Positions 7,118-9,271 of a DNA stretch of 9,271 bases are shown in pieces. This DNA comes from Gemmatimonadales bacterium (GTDB lineage: Bacteria; Gemmatimonadota; Gemmatimonadetes; Gemmatimonadales; GWC2-71-9). The translations under genes were made by a program, and so were the position numbers. The first letter of the stretch is position 1. Every line of letters begins with the position of its first letter. Location of the stretch: assembly GCA_013003805.1 (NCBI GenBank), contig JABDII010000545.1, positions 1 through 9,271 of the forward strand, read 5' to 3'. Under the pieces are notes generated by a model that was not told where the DNA came from, made no database searches, and was given only the letters and a program-made list of their open reading frames with translations.

Positions 7118-7470
7118 CACGAAATCCTTCCGTAGCGGTCTTCCAGACGAACCAGGTCATCCAACTCGGGCGTGGATGCCTCGAGGACATCACTGTCCTC
7201 GATAGCCTCGATCTGATGGATCAGCCCGGGTGGAATATGGACACTCTCGCCGGCCTTGAAGGGCCGGGACTCCATTTCGTCATTCGTTCGCGTGCGCAGT
7301 ACCAGCTCTCCTGAGAGGACGTACATCGTCTCGTCTTTCTCTCTATGGTATTGCAGACTCAGAATGTGCCCGGCGCGAACGTGGAGGATTTTCCCCACGT
7401 ACCGGTCGGTCCGCGCCCAGATCAGCTCGTAGCCCCACGGCTTGTCGACCCGGTATGGCAGCTCGGCCAT
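7117..7470 (-). CDS. Small single-domain cupin (mannose-6-phosphate isomerase type II-like)
   Basis: A 117-residue cupin similar to the C-terminal cupin of type II phosphomannose isomerase/mannose-1-phosphate guanylyltransferases. Opens with the family signature VDKPWGYELIW (8-18). Cupin motif 1 is SLQYHREKDETMYVLSGE (38-54-ish), giving likely metal ligands H42 and E47, with Glu44 in the place of the second histidine of the HxH form. Cupin motif 2 is G74-x5-P80-x-G82-x2-H85. The frame is open back to 7767, but that extension lies entirely inside the ferredoxin gene and reads as shadow sequence, whereas ATG 7470 has GGAGG just upstream and a TGATG overlap with the ferredoxin stop. It precedes the nucleotidyltransferase with another TGATG overlap, consistent with a shared role in sugar-phosphate metabolism. 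It may be an isomerase or a binding or regulatory protein. Confidence 0.9.
   Translation of the reverse strand: MAELPYRVDKPWGYELIWARTDRYVGKILHVRAGHILSLQYHREKDETMYVLSGELVLRTRTNDEMESRPFKAGESVHIPPGLIHQIEAIEDSDVLEASTPELDDLVRLEDRYGRIS
7125..7131 (-). promoter_or_regulatory. Ribosome binding site of the nucleotidyltransferase gene
   Basis: GGAAGGA on the minus strand inside the end of the cupin gene. It lies seven bases from ATG 7117 but only four from GTG 7120, and so favours the ATG start. Confidence 0.65.
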
Positions 7471-8042
7471 CAATCCTCCACCGGCTTGAGTGAAAAGGCC
7501 GACGGTAATGCTACACAGACTTTGACACACACGCCGCATCCGACGCATCCCTCGGCCCGGATGACCGGGTGGCCGTTTTGATCCATCGTGAGCGCGGCCT
7601 CCCCCACGGGACAGGCGTCGGCGCAGACCTGGCAGGGCGACCCATTGTACGTAATGCACCGCTCGGGTGACAGTTCCAGGACGCCCAGGCGAATGCCGTC
7701 CCAGCCTCGCTCGGGCACCGTAAGCGCTTCGGTGGGACACACCTTGGCGCAGGGCATGTCCGGGCACACGGTGCAGGCCTCGCGATACACATCGATATAC
7801 GGTGTTCCGGCCGCCAGCCCGCCCTCAGTGCCCACCGTGGTGATGGCGTGGGGCGGGCACACGTCGATGCAGTCGCCGCATCGGGTGCAGGCGGCCAGGA
7901 ATCCGACCTCGGGAAGGGCGCCCGGGGGCCTCAAGTAGCGCCGGGTCACCACCCGGTCCTCGGCCTGTTCCACGAGGCGCTCCACCCATTCGCCGAATGC
8001 GTCACGAAAGAAGTCCCGGCGGGTCCCCGGCTTGAACTTCAT
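7470..8042 (-). CDS. Polyferredoxin with four [4Fe-4S] motifs (NapG/NapF/MauM-like)
   Basis: A 190-residue electron-transfer protein with sixteen cysteines in four ferredoxin motifs: C52-x2-C55-x2-C58-x3-C62-P; C90-x2-C93-x4-C98-x3-C102-P; C129-x7-C137-x2-C140-x3-C144-P; and C166-x2-C169-x2-C172-x3-C176. The pattern, including the wider third motif, resembles the NapG/MauM ferredoxins and NapF. The N-terminus carries a twin-arginine-like TRRDFF (residues 7-12), but the following residues (RDAFGEWVERLVEQAEDR) are charged, so a working Tat signal is unlikely and the protein is probably cytoplasmic, as NapF is. No nitrate reductase or hydrogenase subunit is nearby, so the partner may be the radical SAM enzyme at the operon's end (inference). 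It is the first gene of the operon; ATG 8042 has no clear Shine-Dalgarno, and the stop shares one base with the cupin ATG. Confidence 0.92.
   Translation of the reverse strand: MKFKPGTRRDFFRDAFGEWVERLVEQAEDRVVTRRYLRPPGALPEVGFLAACTRCGDCIDVCPPHAITTVGTEGGLAAGTPYIDVYREACTVCPDMPCAKVCPTEALTVPERGWDGIRLGVLELSPERCITYNGSPCQVCADACPVGEAALTMDQNGHPVIRAEGCVGCGVCVKVCVALPSAFSLKPVED
7475..7479 (-). promoter_or_regulatory. Ribosome binding site of the cupin gene
   Basis: GGAGG on the minus strand, four bases before ATG 7470 and inside the last codons of the ferredoxin gene. It decides the cupin start in favour of the short form. Confidence 0.65.
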
Positions 8043-8183
8043 CGGCCCAGCGTCCGGACCGTATCGGGCGGGTTACCCGAATCGCGAACGCTCCGACTCC
8101 CGCCGTGGACGCCAGTGTCCTCACCGAGTGAAGCCCTGGCCCGGCACCGGGGCTCGGGGTTCGCCACTGATGGAGTCGCTTGA

Positions 8184-8200
8184 AACAAGTGGAGTGCCAG
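8184..8200 (-). promoter_or_regulatory. Candidate sigma-54-like promoter for the minus-strand operon
   Basis: On the minus strand CTGGCACTCCACTTGTT compares with the sigma-54 consensus YTGGCACGRNNNTTGCW. The -24 element is perfect, GG and the -13 G are correctly spaced, but the -12 base is T instead of C, which is a serious mismatch. The transcript would begin near 8173, leaving a leader of about 130 bases before the ferredoxin ATG. Offered with low confidence. Confidence 0.22.
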
Positions 8201-8321
8201 GTGGGTATAGGCAAGCATGGCTGATCGGTGCTCGTTGGTGGCGAAGGGGTGGTGGCCGAAACATAGGCGGCACCAGGAGGTCGTGGCGAGGGCCGCTGCC
8301 CGTGGTATATCGGGGGCGGTC

Positions 8322-8338
8322 TTGGCATATTCCGTGCT
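8322..8338 (+). promoter_or_regulatory. Candidate sigma-54-like promoter for the NTF2-like gene
   Basis: TTGGCATATTCCGTGCT matches YTGGCACGRNNNTTGCW at the invariant GG (8324-8325) and GC (8336-8337) with correct spacing, plus the flanking TTGGCA and TGCT. The predicted start near 8349 would lie just before the Shine-Dalgarno of the gene starting at 8366, a geometrically sensible short leader. Chance matches to this short consensus do occur. Confidence 0.35.
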
Positions 8339-8365
8339 TGGAGTCCCGAACCAGGAGCCCAAATC

Positions 8366-8839
8366 ATGAAGGTCCGAATTGCTGTGCTCGTGCTCGCGCT
8401 CGCGTGGCCGGCCGGCCTAAATGCCCAAGAGGCGGCTGATTCCGCTGGAATCACCCAGGCCGCCCTCGACTATATCGAAGGCTGGTATGAAGGGAATGCC
8501 GACCGCATGACCCGGGCGCTTCACCCCGATCTGGTCAAGCGGATCGTGGCGGATCGCGACGGGTCGAGCCGCATCCAGGGCATGACTGCCGAGCAGCTGA
8601 TCGCCTACACGGCGGGCGGCGGCGGAAGCCGGACCCCGGCTGAGAAGCGCCGGGCGGAGGTGAAAATCCTCGACGTCTTCGGCAATGCCGCGAGCGTCCG
8701 GGTCGACGCCGCCGAGTGGATCGACTACCTCCAGATCGGCAAAGTGGATGGGGAGTGGAAGATCCTGAACGTACTCTGGGAGTTTCGCCCCGAGGTGAAG
8801 GCCAAGATGATGGAGCGGCAGAAGCAAGCGGAAGACTAA
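8366..8839 (+). CDS. Secreted NTF2-like (putative lumazine-binding/SnoaL-like) protein
   Basis: A 157-residue protein with a signal peptide (MKVRIAVLVLALAWPAGLNA, predicted cut before Gln21), followed by an NTF2-type fold resembling the putative lumazine-binding family (Lumazine_bd_2, PF12893). The first helix region is ALDYIEGWYEGNADRMTRAL (33-52), followed by HPDLVKR; the middle GMTAEQLIAY (72-81); and the final strands VKILDVFGNAASVRV (99-113) and WKILNVLWEF (131-140), the typical 'G-x-W-K-I-x-N-V-L-W' ending. It should be exported to the periplasm. Ligand or activity unknown: the family name does not prove lumazine binding. The ATG is supported by AGGAG eight bases upstream. The 65-base gap to the next gene allows cotranscription. 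Confidence 0.88.
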   Translation: MKVRIAVLVLALAWPAGLNAQEAADSAGITQAALDYIEGWYEGNADRMTRALHPDLVKRIVADRDGSSRIQGMTAEQLIAYTAGGGGSRTPAEKRRAEVKILDVFGNAASVRVDAAEWIDYLQIGKVDGEWKILNVLWEFRPEVKAKMMERQKQAED

Positions 8840-8904
8840 GACAAGAGATTCGCCAACCAACCTGATGATAATCGGAGTTCCACATCCGGAAAGGGAGCCA
8901 CCAC

Positions 8905-9271
8905 ATGGGGAAGAAAACGTTCCTTACCGCCTTGGCTGTGATGTTCCTGTTCGGAGCCACTCAGTTGAGCGCCCAGATTCGGTTCGGGGGGCAGCTGAAT
9001 TACGCAGATGATTTCGACTTCGGGTTGGGTCCGCGTGTCGCAATCGCCGATCCGGCGCTCGGTGAGTTCAGATTCATCGGAACGTTCGACCTGTTCTTTC
9101 CAGATTCCCCTGCGGGCACGGACTTCGATTACTGGGAACTCAACGGCAATGTGGTCTACGATTTCGCCATCACGAGCGCTCCAAGCCTAACGCCGTATGT
9201 CGGTGGGGGTCTCAACATCGCACACTTCTCCGGTTCATCGACTGGGGGGTTGGGCAGCTCCGACACTGAGC
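8905..9271 (+). CDS. Outer-membrane beta-barrel protein (first 122 residues, cut by window edge)
   Basis: The frame runs from ATG 8905 to the window end without a stop. A signal peptide (MGKKTFLTALAVMFLFGATQ then LSA, cut before Gln24) is followed by alternating hydrophobic and polar strands rich in Gly and aromatic residues: IRFGGQLNYA, FGLGPRVAIAD, EFRFIGTFDLFF, YWELNGNVVYDF and LTPYVGGGLNIAHF. This is the pattern of small OmpW/OmpA-like outer-membrane beta-barrels (outer membrane protein beta-barrel domain). AAGGGAG lies seven bases upstream of the start. It follows the NTF2-like gene on the same strand, so both may act in the envelope. Substrate or partner cannot be told from the visible part. 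Confidence 0.85.
   Translation, partial: MGKKTFLTALAVMFLFGATQLSAQIRFGGQLNYADDFDFGLGPRVAIADPALGEFRFIGTFDLFFPDSPAGTDFDYWELNGNVVYDFAITSAPSLTPYVGGGLNIAHFSGSSTGGLGSSDTE

Larger units (their letters stand above)
8043..8365. other. Divergent intergenic regulatory region
   Basis: The 323 bases between the divergently transcribed ferredoxin operon and the NTF2-like gene hold no convincing gene: the frames open here read as shadow sequence. The region carries two sigma-54-like promoter matches facing opposite directions (listed separately) and an imperfect direct repeat, GGTGGCGAA (8237-8245) and GGTGGCCGAA (8251-8260), fourteen bases start to start. No convincing sigma-70 -35/-10 pair was found for either direction. 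Confidence 0.5.

Noticed and set aside
7471..7767. N-terminal extension of the cupin frame
   Set aside because: It lies inside the ferredoxin gene, reads as Arg/Gly-rich shadow, and the short form has a ribosome binding site and starts at the family's usual N-terminus.
8039..8362. 107-codon minus-strand frame in the divergent region
   Set aside because: No ribosome binding site, no recognisable motif, and it overlaps both promoter candidates.
8867..8872. GATAAT as a -10 box for the beta-barrel gene
   Set aside because: No acceptable -35 hexamer lies 16-18 bases upstream (the sequence there is AGAGAT), so a separate promoter is not supported.

Overview
The window is GC-rich and gene-dense. 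The lineage is inferred, not measured: long overlapping GC-rich reading frames, exported proteins whose signal peptides end in '-A|Q', an outer-membrane beta-barrel protein and a lipoprotein together suggest a Gram-negative bacterium, perhaps a Gemmatimonadota-like lineage.

Layout. Positions 8042 down to 1366 on the minus strand hold seven tightly packed genes that look like one operon. In transcription order they are: a four-cluster [4Fe-4S] ferredoxin; a small single-domain cupin; a sugar-phosphate nucleotidyltransferase with a left-handed beta-helix tail; a 2-isopropylmalate/homocitrate-synthase-like (DRE-TIM) enzyme; a DUF885-family metallopeptidase-like protein without a signal peptide; a FabG-like short-chain dehydrogenase; and a radical SAM enzyme with extra C-terminal cysteines. 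Junctions are TGATG overlaps, a longer overlap, or gaps of about 30-60 bases. After a 232-base gap a second minus-strand pair follows: a small lipoprotein and, overlapping it by four bases (GTGA), an NAD-type isocitrate dehydrogenase family gene that runs off the left edge.

On the right, a 323-base divergent intergenic region separates the operon from two plus-strand genes: a secreted NTF2/lumazine-binding-like protein and an outer-membrane beta-barrel protein that runs off the right edge. The divergent region carries one good and one imperfect match to the sigma-54 -24/-12 promoter consensus, one facing each way.

How the genes may work together. The seven-gene operon combines a carbon-carbon bond-forming acyltransferase, an NAD(P)H reductase, a radical SAM enzyme, a ferredoxin that could supply it with electrons, and sugar-nucleotide activation. 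I do not recognise this combination as a described pathway. A small-molecule or glycan-precursor biosynthetic role is inference. Three enzymes carry non-standard active-site residues: the acyltransferase has Asp where the DRE glutamate is expected, the dehydrogenase lacks the Ser of the catalytic tetrad at its usual position, and the DUF885 protein has Gly for the usual Trp in its EGWA-type motif. No mobile element, CRISPR array, tRNA or rRNA was seen.
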